DNA from: Actinoallomurus liliacearum
GTDB taxonomy: Bacteria; Actinomycetota; Actinomycetes; Streptosporangiales; Streptosporangiaceae
Assembly: GCF_039542035.1 (NCBI RefSeq)
Contig: NZ_BAABHJ010000016.1
Location: 1 to 64,000, forward strand
Reading direction: 5' to 3'
Length of the DNA stretch: 64,000 nucleotides
This document shows positions 1-9,119 of the stretch, piece after piece. The first letter of the stretch is position 1. Every line of letters begins with the position of its first letter. The position numbers and the translations under genes are program-made. The notes below the pieces were generated by a model. The model was not told where the DNA came from. It did not search any database and saw nothing but the letters and a program-made list of their open reading frames with translations.

Positions 1-405
1 CGTCAGCCCGGCCGGCTGGGCGGCCGGGGCGGGCGGCCAGGACGGCGCGGACGGCGGCTGCGGCTCCGGCTGCGCCGGGGCGGACGGCTGCGGCGCCGGC
101 GCCTCCTGCTGGGCGGGCTCGGGCTGGGCCTGCTCCTGCTGCGGAGCGGCGTCGGCGGTCGCCTCACCCTCCTGGGCGATGACGGCCAGCTCGGCGCCGA
201 CCTCCACGGTCTCGTCCTCGGCGACGGTGATGCTGCTCAGGACACCCGCGGCCGGCGACGGAATCTCGGTGTCGACCTTGTCCGTCGACACCTCGAGAAG
301 CGGCTCGTCGGCCTCGACGCGCTCACCCTCCTTCTTGAGCCAGCGGGTGACGGTGCCCTCGGTCACGCTCTCGCCGAGCTGGGGCATGGTTACGGAGACC
401 GGCAT
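1..405 (-). CDS. sucB: Dihydrolipoamide acyltransferase (2-oxo acid dehydrogenase E2), N-terminal part
   Basis: Carries acyl groups on a swinging lipoyl arm in a 2-oxo acid dehydrogenase complex. Only the first ~135 residues lie in the window; the gene runs off the left edge. The protein starts MPVSVTMPQLGESVTEG and folds as a lipoyl domain, with the lipoylated lysine (K43) in STDKVDTE. A Pro/Ala/Gln-rich flexible linker follows from about residue 82. The ATG at 403-405 gives the conserved biotinyl/lipoyl start, with an AAGAGGAG ribosome site upstream. It lies 48 bases after lpd on the same strand, so the two are probably co-transcribed. Whether it is the oxoglutarate or pyruvate E2 cannot be decided from this part; in mycobacteria the same gene (DlaT) serves PDH. 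Confidence 0.93.
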   Translation of the reverse strand, partial: MPVSVTMPQLGESVTEGTVTRWLKKEGERVEADEPLLEVSTDKVDTEIPSPAAGVLSSITVAEDETVEVGAELAVIAQEGEATADAAPQQEQAQPEPAQQEAPAPQPSAPAQPEPQPPSAPSWPPAPAAQPAGLT

Positions 406-453
406 GGTTCTCTGCGACTCCTCTTGATGCGTCGTGTCTTGGTACGGGCGGGA

Positions 454-1827
454 TCAGCCGTGGACGTGCAGCGGCTTGCCGGCGAGCGCGAGATGAGCCT
501 CGCCGATCGCCTCGGACTGGGTCGGGTGCGGGTGGATGAGCTGGGCGACCTCGGACGGCAGGGCCTCCCAGTTGTAGATCAGCTGGCCCTCGGTGATGAG
601 CTCGCCGACGCGGCTGCCGACGATGTGCACGCCCAGCACGGGGCCGTCCTTGGCCGCGATCACCTTGACCTCGCCCTGCGTGCCCAGGATCTTGCTCCGG
701 GGGTTGCCGGCCAGGTCGTAGGTGACCTCGACGATGTCGTGACCGCGCTCCCGGGCCACCTCGGAGGTGACGCCCACCGACGCCACCTCGGGCTCGGAGT
801 AGGTGATGCGCGGGACGCCGTCGTAGTCGATCGGCGCGGGGTCCAGGCCGCCCAGCCGCTCGGCGACGAGGATGCCCTCGGCGAAGCCGACGTGCGCCAG
901 CTGAAGCGTCGGGATCAGGTCGCCGACCGCCGAGATGGTCGGGACGTTCGTGCGGCAGTACTGGTCGACCTTCACGAAGCCGCGCTCGGTCTCGACCCCG
1001 ACCTCTTCCAGGCCCAGACCTTCCGAGACCGGGCCGCGGCCCACGGCGACGAGCAGGAGGTCGGCGTCGAGGGTCTTGCCGCCCGCGAGGGTGACGATGA
1101 CGCCCGACTCGGTGTGCTTGACGCTCTCGAACCGCGCGCCGAGCTCGAACTTGATGCCGCGCTTGCGGAAGGCCCGCTCCAGCCGCTTGGAACTGGACTC
1201 CTCCTCCAGCGGCAGCAGGTGCGGCAGCGCCTCGACGATCGTGACCTCGGCCCCGAAGGACCGCCACACGCTGGCGAACTCGACGCCGATGACCCCGCCG
1301 CCGAGGACGACCACGGACTGCGGGATCCGGTCGAGCACGAGGGCGTGGTCGCTGGAGATGACGCGCTCACCGTCGATCTCCAGGCCGGGCAGCGACCTGG
1401 GCACCGAGCCGGTGGCCAGCACGATGTGCCGGCCCTCGTACGTCGTGTCGCCGACCTGGACGGTGGTGGGACCGGTCACCCGGCCCTCGCCCTCGACGAT
1501 CGTGATGCCCTTGGACTTGATCAGCCCGGTCAGGCCCTTCACCGTGGTGCTGACGACCTTGTCCTTGTAGGCGTGCACACCCGGCAGGTCGATGCCCTCG
1601 AACCGGGCCTTGACCCCGAACGTGGCCGACTCGCGCGTCTGGTCGGCCACCTCGGCCGCGTGCAGCAGCGCCTTGGTCGGGATGCAGCCGCGGTTGAGGC
1701 AGGTGCCGCCGAGCTTGTCCTTCTCGATCAGTACGACGCTCAGACCCAGCTCGACCGCGCGCAGCGCGCACGCGTATCCGCCGCTGCCGCCACCTAGGAC
1801 GACGATGTCGTAGGGGCTATTCGACAC
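454..1827 (-). CDS. lpdA: Dihydrolipoyl dehydrogenase (E3)
   Basis: Flavoprotein that reoxidises dihydrolipoamide in 2-oxo acid dehydrogenase complexes, passing electrons to NAD+. The 457-residue length is normal. Visible features are the FAD-binding GGGSGG near residues 12-17, the redox-active disulfide C43/C48 in GTCLNRGCIPTK, a second nucleotide-binding motif VVLGGGVIGVEFA, and the C-terminal HPHPTQSE motif with the catalytic His-Glu pair. The start is GTG at 1827, six bases after AAGGAG. It sits directly upstream of sucB and downstream of the divergently named but same-strand pepA, an order conserved in Streptomyces and mycobacteria. Confidence 0.97.
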   Translation of the reverse strand: MSNSPYDIVVLGGGSGGYACALRAVELGLSVVLIEKDKLGGTCLNRGCIPTKALLHAAEVADQTRESATFGVKARFEGIDLPGVHAYKDKVVSTTVKGLTGLIKSKGITIVEGEGRVTGPTTVQVGDTTYEGRHIVLATGSVPRSLPGLEIDGERVISSDHALVLDRIPQSVVVLGGGVIGVEFASVWRSFGAEVTIVEALPHLLPLEEESSSKRLERAFRKRGIKFELGARFESVKHTESGVIVTLAGGKTLDADLLLVAVGRGPVSEGLGLEEVGVETERGFVKVDQYCRTNVPTISAVGDLIPTLQLAHVGFAEGILVAERLGGLDPAPIDYDGVPRITYSEPEVASVGVTSEVARERGHDIVEVTYDLAGNPRSKILGTQGEVKVIAAKDGPVLGVHIVGSRVGELITEGQLIYNWEALPSEVAQLIHPHPTQSEAIGEAHLALAGKPLHVHG

Positions 1828-2046
1828 AGGACGCTCCTTCGATGCCCGCTCGGGCGCCTCCGGCCCGGAGCGATTTCTGTTCCCGCACGCATCTTTCCAC
1901 TTCCGGCCGCCGGGCCGGGACAGCGCCTCCCGTTCGCGCCGTCCACTCGGCCGGTGCGCCGCGCCGGGGACGTCCCGTCCCCGCGCGCGGCCCGCCCGGT
2001 ATCGCCCGGCGCGCGCCGCGCGCCGGACTTTCCGTGCTCACCTCGG

Positions 2047-3531
2047 TCACAGGGCGCCGGCGGCGGCGTCCTCGGCGATCTGCACGAGCGTGCGGACGGC
2101 GGCGCCGGTGCCGCCCTTCGGCGTGTAGCCGTACGGCTGGCCCTGGTTGAAGGACGGGCCGGCGATGTCGAGGTGGGCCCAGCGCACGCCGTCCGGCACG
2201 AACTCCTTCAGGAAGATCCCGGCCACCAGCATGCCGCCCCAGCGCTCACCGCTGATGTTGGCGATGTCGGCGATGGCCGAGTCCAGGCCCTTGCGCAGCT
2301 CCTCCGGCAGCGGCATCGGCCAGGCGGACTCGCCGGCGCGGCCGGCCGCGCCGGCGACCTTCTCGCGCACGTCGTCGTCGTTGGCCATGATCCCGGTCGT
2401 CCGGGTGCCGAGCGCGACGAGCTGGGCGCCGGTCAGGGTGGCGACGTCGACGATCAGGTCGGGCTCGTCCTCGCCGGCCCGGACGATCGCGTCGGCCATG
2501 ACGAGGCGGCCCTCGGCGTCGGTGTTGAGCACCTCGACGGTCTTGCCGCCGTAGATGGTGAGCACGTCGGAGGGGCGCTGCGCGGTGCCGCTCGGCATGT
2601 TCTCCGCGATGGCGAGGTAGCCGACGACCTTGACCTTCGGCCGCAGGGCGGCGATCGCCTTGAGCGCGCCGAGCACCGCGCCGGCGCCGCCCATGTCGGA
2701 CTTCATCCAGTCCATGGCCTCGCTGGGCTTGAGCGACAGGCCGCCGGAATCGAACGTGATGCCCTTGCCGACGAACGCGACCGTCTTGTCCGCCTCGGGG
2801 TGCTCATAGGCGAGACGGACGAGGCGCGGCGGGTTGACCGAACCCTGGCCGACCCCGACGATCCCGCCGTAACCGCCCTCGACCAGGGCCTTCTCGTCGA
2901 GGACCTCGACCGACAGCCCGGCCTCCTCACCGACCTCGCGCGCGGTCTCCGCGAGCACCTCGGGGTTCAGGTCGGACGGCGGGGCGTTGACCAGGTCGCG
3001 GACCAGCGTGACGGCCTCGGCGATCGTCCTGGCGCGCTCGAGGGCGCTCTCGACCTCGTCGTCGGTCTCGGTCACCACCGTGATCTCCGAGACCGGGCGC
3101 TTGTCCCCGTCGCCGGTCCGGTAGTTCAGGTAGGCGTAGTTGCCGAGCAGCGCGCCGGTCGCGACGGCGGCCACCTCGTCCGCGGTCGCGGCGGGCAGCC
3201 GGACCGCGACCGAGCCGGAGCCCGCGAGGGAGCGCAGCGCGACGCCGGCCGCCCGGCGCAGGGCCTCGGCGTCGTACGACTCGCCCAGCCCGACGGCCAC
3301 CACCAGCGGGGCGGCCAGGCTGCCGAACGTCGGCACCTTGGTGACCTCGCCCGCCTTGCCGCCGGCGCCCAACCCGCTCAGCGCGTCGACGAGGCGCCCC
3401 TGGAACGCCTCGTCGATCCCCGCGGCGCCGGGCGCCAGGACCGGTCCGGAGTCATCGGTCACGACGCCGATCACGACGGCGTCTACGTCAAGGGATGCGG
3501 ATTGAGCGTTGGCAAGTTTGAGGTTCGTCAC
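2047..3531 (-). CDS. pepA: Leucyl aminopeptidase (M17)
   Basis: Cytosolic dinuclear-metal (Zn/Mn) aminopeptidase that removes N-terminal residues from peptides. The M17 signature NTDAEGRLVMADA is present, as are the metal-ligand segments VGKGITFDSGG and KSDMGGA. I place the start at GTG 3531 (VTNLKLANAQ...), giving 494 residues. The frame stays open for 36 more codons upstream, but that extension is Arg/Pro-rich and unlike the family. The upstream sequence shows no clear ribosome site; a TACCAT -10-like hexamer about 10 bases upstream suggests a leaderless transcript. In mycobacteria the pepB gene occupies the same place near lpd/dlaT. Confidence 0.95.
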   Translation of the reverse strand: MTNLKLANAQSASLDVDAVVIGVVTDDSGPVLAPGAAGIDEAFQGRLVDALSGLGAGGKAGEVTKVPTFGSLAAPLVVAVGLGESYDAEALRRAAGVALRSLAGSGSVAVRLPAATADEVAAVATGALLGNYAYLNYRTGDGDKRPVSEITVVTETDDEVESALERARTIAEAVTLVRDLVNAPPSDLNPEVLAETAREVGEEAGLSVEVLDEKALVEGGYGGIVGVGQGSVNPPRLVRLAYEHPEADKTVAFVGKGITFDSGGLSLKPSEAMDWMKSDMGGAGAVLGALKAIAALRPKVKVVGYLAIAENMPSGTAQRPSDVLTIYGGKTVEVLNTDAEGRLVMADAIVRAGEDEPDLIVDVATLTGAQLVALGTRTTGIMANDDDVREKVAGAAGRAGESAWPMPLPEELRKGLDSAIADIANISGERWGGMLVAGIFLKEFVPDGVRWAHLDIAGPSFNQGQPYGYTPKGGTGAAVRTLVQIAEDAAAGAL

Positions 3532-3774
3532 ACAGCCCGATGGTAGTCCTGCCTCGCGGTTCTTTGTTCGGGTCCACGGACTTGGGGGATCTTCGGCGCG
3601 CGTCGCGCGGGCCTTCGCCCTCGCCTGGTCGATTACCATTCCTCGACTGGCCCCGTCGTCCTGGGCGTTCCAAGGCCGCCTCTGGCCGAGGGGAAGCGGG
3701 CAGCGGCGGCAGCCTCCGGACGGCGGTCAGCGGGACGCCTCGCATGCGCCATGGCCAGGGCGCGTTCCGTGACC

Positions 3775-3810
3775 GGCGCGGGAGCTTCACTCTCGGGACG
3801 CTCCCGCGCC
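3775..3810 (-). terminator. Hairpin terminator after cobS
   Basis: Perfect 11-bp inverted repeat, GGCGCGGGAGC and GCTCCCGCGCC, around a 14-nt loop, two bases beyond the cobS stop codon. It has no U-tract, as is common in high-GC actinobacteria. It would end the cobalamin operon. Confidence 0.7.
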
Positions 3811-3812
3811 TT

Positions 3813-4595
3813 CTAGGCCACCGACAACACGACGATCGCCGCGGTCGTCGATGTCTCCACCAGGGCGCCGAGGACGTCGCCGGTGACGCCGCCCAGGCGC
3901 CGGACGGCGTGTCGCAGCAGCGCCGCCGCGACCAGGAGCCCGGCCGCCGTGGCCACCGGGGCGAGCACGGCCGGGCGCGCGCCCCCGGCGAGCAGGCCCG
4001 CGACCGCCGCGGCGACCACGACGGCCGCCGTCGCGGCCACCCCGTCCCGGAGCCGTACGGTCCCGGCGACCAGGGCGCCCAGGCCCTCCGGGCGGGCGGC
4101 GGGGACCCCGGCGCGGCAGGCCCATGTGACCGCGAGCCGCCCGGTCACCGCCGCGACGGTCACGGCGACCGCCCGGTGCGGGGCCTGCGCGAGGGCGGCG
4201 ACCTGGATCAGCAGGGTGAACACCAGCGTGATGACCCCGAACGGCCCGATGTCGGACCGCTTCATGATCGACAGAGCGTCCTCGGCGGGGCGTCCGCTGC
4301 CCAGCCCGTCGGCGAGGTCGGCCAGGCCGTCCAGGTGCAGGCCGCGGGTGAGCAGCGCCATCGCCCCGACCGCCACGGCGGCGCCGAGCAGCGGCCCGGC
4401 GCCGAGCCGCCCCGCGACCGTCACGACCACGGCGGCGGCCCCGCCGACCAGGAGCCCGGCGACCGGGGCGAGCGTCATCGCCCGGCGGGCGATCTCCCGG
4501 TCCACCCGGCCGCACCGCACCGGTACGACGGTGAGCAGCGACACCGCCAGGCGCAGCCCCTCGGAACCGGGGATCCGCTCGTTCTCATGCTTCAC
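3813..4595 (-). CDS. cobS: Adenosylcobinamide-GDP ribazoletransferase (cobalamin synthase)
   Basis: Integral membrane enzyme that joins AdoCbi-GDP to alpha-ribazole (phosphate) in the last step of nucleotide loop assembly. The 260-residue protein shows the CobS start LRLAVSLLTVVPV, the acidic DGLADLADGLGSG motif and many hydrophobic helices. The start is GTG at 4595, preceded by GGAGGAC. It is the last gene of the B12-riboswitch operon, 60 bases after cobU. Neither cobT nor a cobC-type phosphatase gene is in the window. Confidence 0.95.
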   Translation of the reverse strand: MKHENERIPGSEGLRLAVSLLTVVPVRCGRVDREIARRAMTLAPVAGLLVGGAAAVVVTVAGRLGAGPLLGAAVAVGAMALLTRGLHLDGLADLADGLGSGRPAEDALSIMKRSDIGPFGVITLVFTLLIQVAALAQAPHRAVAVTVAAVTGRLAVTWACRAGVPAARPEGLGALVAGTVRLRDGVAATAAVVVAAAVAGLLAGGARPAVLAPVATAAGLLVAAALLRHAVRRLGGVTGDVLGALVETSTTAAIVVLSVA

Positions 4596-4655
4596 GACGT
4601 CCTCCGGGCCGATCTGTGTCGAACGTCTCCCGCCGGGGCGCCCGGCTCCCGGCGG

Positions 4656-5600
4656 TCACGGCAGGTCGACGACCCGGCCGGCGACGACCAGGGCGGTCTC
4701 CTCGGACTCGGCCGCCAGGCGCTGGTTGAGCCGTCCCAGAGTGTCACGGAACGCCCGCCCGCTCGCGGTGGCGGGGACGATCGACAGGCCGACCTCGTCG
4801 CTGACCGCGACGATGTGAGCCCGGGTGGACCGCCACGCGCCGACCAGTTCGTCCAGGCGCGGCACCACCGCCTGCGGTCGCTCCCAGGCGCCCAGGGCGT
4901 CGAACACCGCCGTCAGCCAGGTGCCCATCCCGTCGATGAGGAGGGTGCCCGTCGCGTCGCGCAGCAGACCCGCCAGGTCGATCGTCTCGGCCGTGTCCCA
5001 CCAGCCGGGGCGGCGTCGCCGGTGTGCGGTGATCCGGTCGCGCCACTCCGGGTCGTCGGCGTGCATGATCCCGGTCGCGACGTACGTGACCTCCGGGTGC
5101 GCCATCACCCGCAGCTCGGCCTCCTCGGACTTGCCGGACCGGGAGCCGCCCAGGACCAGCGACCGCCACGGCCCGGACGCGGGACGGGCCCAGAAGCCCA
5201 GCCGGCGGTCCAGTTCGGCCGGGGACGCGACGCGGTGGTCGACGTGGACGGCCTCGATCCGCGTCCCGTCGGTCACCGCGCCGGCGCGCCGCAGCCGTCC
5301 CAGGTGCGACGGGTCGCCGATGAGGTCGAGGAGCACGGCGTCGTACGGCTCGGGGCCGGCCGGTTCGGGCCGCGCGCCCGGCCCGGCCGCGAACAGGACC
5401 CGGTGCCCGCGCGGCGTGCGGACGTCGTAACCGCCGGGCACCTCCCGCCGGCGGCACTGGTCGAGCGGGACGCCGTCGAGAAGGACGCGGGTCGTCTCGA
5501 GGCCGCGGCGCGCGGCGCGCATCCGGGTGCAGGATGCGCAGCGGCAGCCGGCCTCGGGCCAGCCGCGTGGCCCCGCCGTGCCGAGCAGATCGATCTCCAT
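4656..5600 (-). CDS. cobU: Adenosylcobinamide kinase / guanylyltransferase with extra N-terminal domain
   Basis: Phosphorylates adenosylcobinamide and then transfers GMP from GTP, preparing it for CobS. The catalytic CobU part is the C-terminal half, with P-loop GGSRSGKS at residues 151-158, then TGIMHADDPEW and the LLIDGMGTWL segment. Residues 1-145 are additional. They begin MEIDLLGTAGPRGWPEAGC with a C-x-C-x-x-C cluster (residues 19-24), which resembles the start of PhnP-type metallo-beta-lactamase proteins, but the HxHxDH metal motif is missing. Similar fusions are known in Streptomyces. It lies 12 bases after the ECF S gene and 60 before cobS. Confidence 0.93.
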   Translation of the reverse strand: MEIDLLGTAGPRGWPEAGCRCASCTRMRAARRGLETTRVLLDGVPLDQCRRREVPGGYDVRTPRGHRVLFAAGPGARPEPAGPEPYDAVLLDLIGDPSHLGRLRRAGAVTDGTRIEAVHVDHRVASPAELDRRLGFWARPASGPWRSLVLGGSRSGKSEEAELRVMAHPEVTYVATGIMHADDPEWRDRITAHRRRRPGWWDTAETIDLAGLLRDATGTLLIDGMGTWLTAVFDALGAWERPQAVVPRLDELVGAWRSTRAHIVAVSDEVGLSIVPATASGRAFRDTLGRLNQRLAAESEETALVVAGRVVDLP

Positions 5601-5612
5601 CCGCGCCGCCCG

Positions 5613-6404
5613 TCAGTCGCCGCGGCCGTCGGCCGGGGCCTCGAACGCCGCCCGGCGGGCGGCGCGGCGCAGGGCGAGGAGCACCGGGCGGCCGGTGACG
5701 GTCACCAGGATCGCGGTGAAGATCGCTCGCGGCACGTCGAACCCGAGGGAGGTGGCGAAGCTGTACGCGACGAACCTCCCGAGATTGTCGGCGAGCGGGG
5801 CGCCCGGGTGGAAGGAGATCGAACTCGACATTCCCCCGACGAAGGGCCACGACCCCAGGTTCTGCAACCAGCCGTAGAGGAACGCGGCGGCCGCGCCGTA
5901 CGCCGCGAGCATCGCGATCTCCGCCCGGCCCCGTGGCCGTCGCGGCAGGCATCCGGCGAAGAACCCCACCCACGCCGCGCCGAGGATCTGGTACGGCAGC
6001 CAGGGACCGACGCCCGCCGTGATCAGGGCGCTCGCGAACATCGCCACCGACCCCAGCAGGTAGCCGAACCCGCGCCCCAGCACCCGCCCGCCGTACACCA
6101 GCACGAAGAACATCGGCTCGAACCCCGCGACGTTCGTGCCGAGCGGCCGGAGTGCCGCGCCGACCGCGCCGAGCACGCCCAGCAGCGCGATCGCCTTTGC
6201 GTCGATCCCGCCCTCGGCGATTTCGGCGAGCGCCACGGCGAGCAGCAGCGGAAGGAGCAGCACGAACATCCAGGGGGCGAAGGTCGACTGGCCGATCCGC
6301 GCCCCGGGCGTGACGAACAGCGGCCAGCAGAACGCGGCCAGCCCCGCCAGCGACACCAGCAGCAGCGCCGTTCCGGAGCGCGCGCGCAGCCGGACCGCGG
6401 TCAT
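5613..6404 (-). CDS. ECF transporter S component, probably for a corrinoid
   Basis: Substrate-capture membrane subunit of an energy-coupling-factor transporter. The 263-residue protein has about six hydrophobic segments and an AlaPhe/Gly-rich helix (NVAGFEPMFFVLVYGGRVLG) typical of the S components annotated in actinobacterial B12-regulated ECF operons (CbrT-like). The substrate is inferred, not read from the sequence: the operon starts with a cobalamin riboswitch and ends with cobU and cobS. A cobinamide, cobalamin or lower-ligand precursor would fit. Sixty-four bases separate it from the ATPase gene. Confidence 0.82.
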   Translation of the reverse strand: MTAVRLRARSGTALLLVSLAGLAAFCWPLFVTPGARIGQSTFAPWMFVLLLPLLLAVALAEIAEGGIDAKAIALLGVLGAVGAALRPLGTNVAGFEPMFFVLVYGGRVLGRGFGYLLGSVAMFASALITAGVGPWLPYQILGAAWVGFFAGCLPRRPRGRAEIAMLAAYGAAAAFLYGWLQNLGSWPFVGGMSSSISFHPGAPLADNLGRFVAYSFATSLGFDVPRAIFTAILVTVTGRPVLLALRRAARRAAFEAPADGRGD

Positions 6405-6468
6405 GGGACCTCCTTCGTCGTCCTCATGACCAAGGTGCTGTGCCTATTGATTCCCTCGCTTCGCCCGG

Positions 6469-8070
6469 TCATGGCAGCACCTCCCTTGCCTGGCCCACCG
6501 TGAGGACCGGCGCCGGAGCGAGGATCTTGCCGACCTGCGGGGCGAACGCGGGCGAGGACACCACGACCTCGGCGGTCGGACCGTCGGCGACGACCTCGCC
6601 CTCGGCGACGACCACGGTGCGCGTCGCGACCTCGGCGACCAGTTCGACGTCGTGGGTGGCCAGGACCACCGCGTGCCCGTCGGCGGCCAGGTCACGGACG
6701 ATCTCCACCAGGCGTTCCTTGGCGGTGTAGTCCAGGCCGCGCGTCGGCTCGTCCAGCAGGACCAGCGGCGGCCGCCCGGTCAGGATCACGGCCAGCGCGA
6801 GGGCCAGCCGCTGTCCCTCCGACAGGTCACGCGGGTGCAGCGCGTCGTCCACGCCGGGCGCGAGGCGCTCGAAGAGGGCGCGGCAGGTGCCCCGCTCCGC
6901 GGCCAGGTCGCGGTCCGCGGCGGCGCACTCGGCCGCGACCGTCTCGGCGTACAGCAGGTCGGCGGCGTCCTGCGGGACGAGGCCCGCGTTCCGGACCATG
7001 ACGCGCGGCGGCGTCTCGTGCGGCACCGCGTCGCCGACCCGCACCCGTCCGCCCGACGGGCGTACGAGACCGACCAGGGCGCGCAGCAGCGAGGACTTCC
7101 CGGCGCCGTTCCGCCCCATCAGCGCGATCACCTCGCCCGAGGCGACGGACAGGTCGACGCCGCGCAGCGCCGGCACGGGGCCGTACCGGACCTCCAGGCC
7201 GCGTACCGACGCGAGCGTCCGGCCGTCGCCGGGCCCCGGGGACGGGGCGGGCGGCGGCGCCGCGGCGAGGCGCTCCCGCAGCGGAGCGGCGGCGCGCCGG
7301 GCGTCCCGCACGGACAGGGGGAGCGGCGACCAGCCCGCCAGCCGGCCGAGCTGGACGACCGGCGGCGCCACCGGGGAGTCCACCATGATCACGCCGGTCG
7401 GGCCGTACGCGGGCGGCCGCCCGTCGCCGGGCAGCAGCACCATCGTGTCGGCCAGGTGGACGACCCGCTCCAGGCGGTGTTCGGCGAGGAGGACGGTCAG
7501 GCCGAGGTCGTGCACGAGGCGCTGCAGCGTGGCCAGGACGTCCTCGGCGCCCACAGGGTCCAGCGCGGACGTCGGCTCGTCCAGGACGAGGACCCTCGGA
7601 TGGGTGGTGAGCACCGAGCCGATCGCGACCCGCTGCGCCTGCCCGCCGGACAGCGTGCCGAGGGGGCGGTCCCGCAGCCCGGCCAGACCGAGCAGGTCCA
7701 GGGTCTCCTCGACACGCCGCCGCATGACGTCCGGCGGCAGGCCCAGGGATTCCATGCCGTACGCCAGCTCCTCCTCGACCACGTCGGAGACGAACCCGGC
7801 CCGCGGGTCCTGGCCGACGTAGCCGACGAGGTCGGCGAGCTCACGCGGCGGGTGGTCGCGGGTGTCCCGCCCCGCGACGGTCACCCGGCCGGTCAGCACC
7901 CCGCCGGTGAAGTGGGGGACCAGGCCGTTCACCGCGCGCAGCAGCGTCGACTTGCCCGTGCCCGTACGCCCGGCGACCAGGCACAGCTCGCCCTCCTCGA
8001 TCCTCAGGTCGACGTCCGTGAGCACCGGCGCGCCGCCGTAGTGGAAGCCGACCCGGTCGAAACGGATCAT
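6469..8070 (-). CDS. ECF transporter fused double ATPase (EcfA-EcfA')
   Basis: Energises the ECF transporter by ATP hydrolysis. Two complete ABC cassettes lie in one 533-residue chain. The first has Walker A GRTGTGKST, signature LSGGQAQR and Walker B VLVLDEPTSALD. The second has Walker A GRNGAGKSS, a slightly divergent signature LSEGQRLAL and Walker B LVLLDEPTRGLD. The frame is open further upstream, but ATG 8068-8070 (MIRFDRVGFHYGG) is the natural ABC start and overlaps the ecfT stop by four bases (ATGA), indicating translational coupling. Confidence 0.95.
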   Translation of the reverse strand: MIRFDRVGFHYGGAPVLTDVDLRIEEGELCLVAGRTGTGKSTLLRAVNGLVPHFTGGVLTGRVTVAGRDTRDHPPRELADLVGYVGQDPRAGFVSDVVEEELAYGMESLGLPPDVMRRRVEETLDLLGLAGLRDRPLGTLSGGQAQRVAIGSVLTTHPRVLVLDEPTSALDPVGAEDVLATLQRLVHDLGLTVLLAEHRLERVVHLADTMVLLPGDGRPPAYGPTGVIMVDSPVAPPVVQLGRLAGWSPLPLSVRDARRAAAPLRERLAAAPPPAPSPGPGDGRTLASVRGLEVRYGPVPALRGVDLSVASGEVIALMGRNGAGKSSLLRALVGLVRPSGGRVRVGDAVPHETPPRVMVRNAGLVPQDAADLLYAETVAAECAAADRDLAAERGTCRALFERLAPGVDDALHPRDLSEGQRLALALAVILTGRPPLVLLDEPTRGLDYTAKERLVEIVRDLAADGHAVVLATHDVELVAEVATRTVVVAEGEVVADGPTAEVVVSSPAFAPQVGKILAPAPVLTVGQAREVLP

Positions 8071-9119
8071 GTCCGGATCCCCCGCAGGAGCACCGGGGCG
8101 AGGGCGAGCAGCACCCCGGCGGCCGGGAGGACGGGCAGACCGGGCGCGGTCCCTGGCATGGGCCGCAGGCCGTCCGTGCCGATGAGGCCGGCGACGGTCA
8201 TCGCGGCGGCGGCCAGCACGCCCGAACCGCCGGTGACCCACTCCGGCAGCGCCCACGGATCCGGGCGGTACCGGGTCCGCGGCGACCGGCGGCCCCCGAG
8301 CCACAGGCCGGCCGCGGCGGCGACCGCCCCCGCGACCAGCAGCGGCGTTCCCAGCGCCGCCTGCGCCTGCCCGTCCAGGAGCCCGTACAGCCCGGCGCAC
8401 ACCGCGAGGAGCCCGCCCAGGACCAGCGCCGCGGTGGCCCGCCGCCGGGCGCGCGGCACGGCGGCGGTACGGCCGTACCCGCGCGCGTCCATCGCGGCGG
8501 CCAGCTGCACCGACCGGTCCAGCGCGCCCTCGAGCACCGGCATGGCGAGCCGCCGCAGCGACCGGATCCCCCGGTCGGAGCGGCCGCGCAGGCGCTGCGC
8601 GTCGCGCACCCGCCGTACGTGCGCGACCGCCTGCGGCGCGAACGTCATCGCGACCACGACCGCGACGCCCACCTCGTACAGCGCTCCGGGCACCGACTTC
8701 AGCAGGCGGCTCGGGGCGGCCAGCGCGTTCGCCGCGCCGACGCAGACCAGGACGGTCGCGAGCCGCAGCGCGTCGTACCCGGCGACGGCCAGGCCCTCGG
8801 CGGTCACCGGCCCGCCGACCCGCAGCCCCGCCATCCAGGACGGCAGGGTCACCGACGGCAGCGTGACCAGCGTGGTGCCCGGGGTCTGCGCCACGAACAC
8901 CGCCCCGAACAGCAGCCGCACCACGACCACGACGAAGCCGATCCGCAGGAACATCCCGTACGCCCGCGCCCAGGGGTCATCGGTGCGGCGCACCGCCACG
9001 ACCGTTCCGGTCACCGTGCCCACCAGCAGGAGGAGCAGCGGATCGGTGGTCCGCGTGGCCGCCGTCGCGAGTCCCAGCGCCCACAGCCACCACGCGCCCG
9101 GGTGCAGCCGTCGAGTCAT
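8067..9119 (-). CDS. ECF transporter transmembrane T component (CbiQ/EcfT family)
   Basis: Membrane scaffold that couples the ATPases to the S component. The 350-residue protein has many hydrophobic helices and the cytoplasmic coupling motif with the MDARGYGR signature (EcfT A-R-G type). The start at ATG 9117-9119 gives MTRRLHPGAWW; this overlaps the stop codon of the upstream SCO2322-like gene in an ATGA. Its own stop overlaps the ATPase start in the same way, so the three genes form one tightly coupled unit. Confidence 0.93.
   Translation of the reverse strand: MTRRLHPGAWWLWALGLATAATRTTDPLLLLLVGTVTGTVVAVRRTDDPWARAYGMFLRIGFVVVVVRLLFGAVFVAQTPGTTLVTLPSVTLPSWMAGLRVGGPVTAEGLAVAGYDALRLATVLVCVGAANALAAPSRLLKSVPGALYEVGVAVVVAMTFAPQAVAHVRRVRDAQRLRGRSDRGIRSLRRLAMPVLEGALDRSVQLAAAMDARGYGRTAAVPRARRRATAALVLGGLLAVCAGLYGLLDGQAQAALGTPLLVAGAVAAAAGLWLGGRRSPRTRYRPDPWALPEWVTGGSGVLAAAAMTVAGLIGTDGLRPMPGTAPGLPVLPAAGVLLALAPVLLRGIRT

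Noticed and set aside
1817..2050. 77-codon minus-strand frame between pepA and lpd
   Set aside because: No ribosome site, Arg/Ala/Gly-rich composition, and it runs into the lpd start.
3540..6503. Very long plus-strand open frame opposite cobS, cobU and the ECF S gene
   Set aside because: Arg/Gly/Pro/Gln-rich shadow of high-GC coding on the other strand; no ribosome site or recognisable motif.
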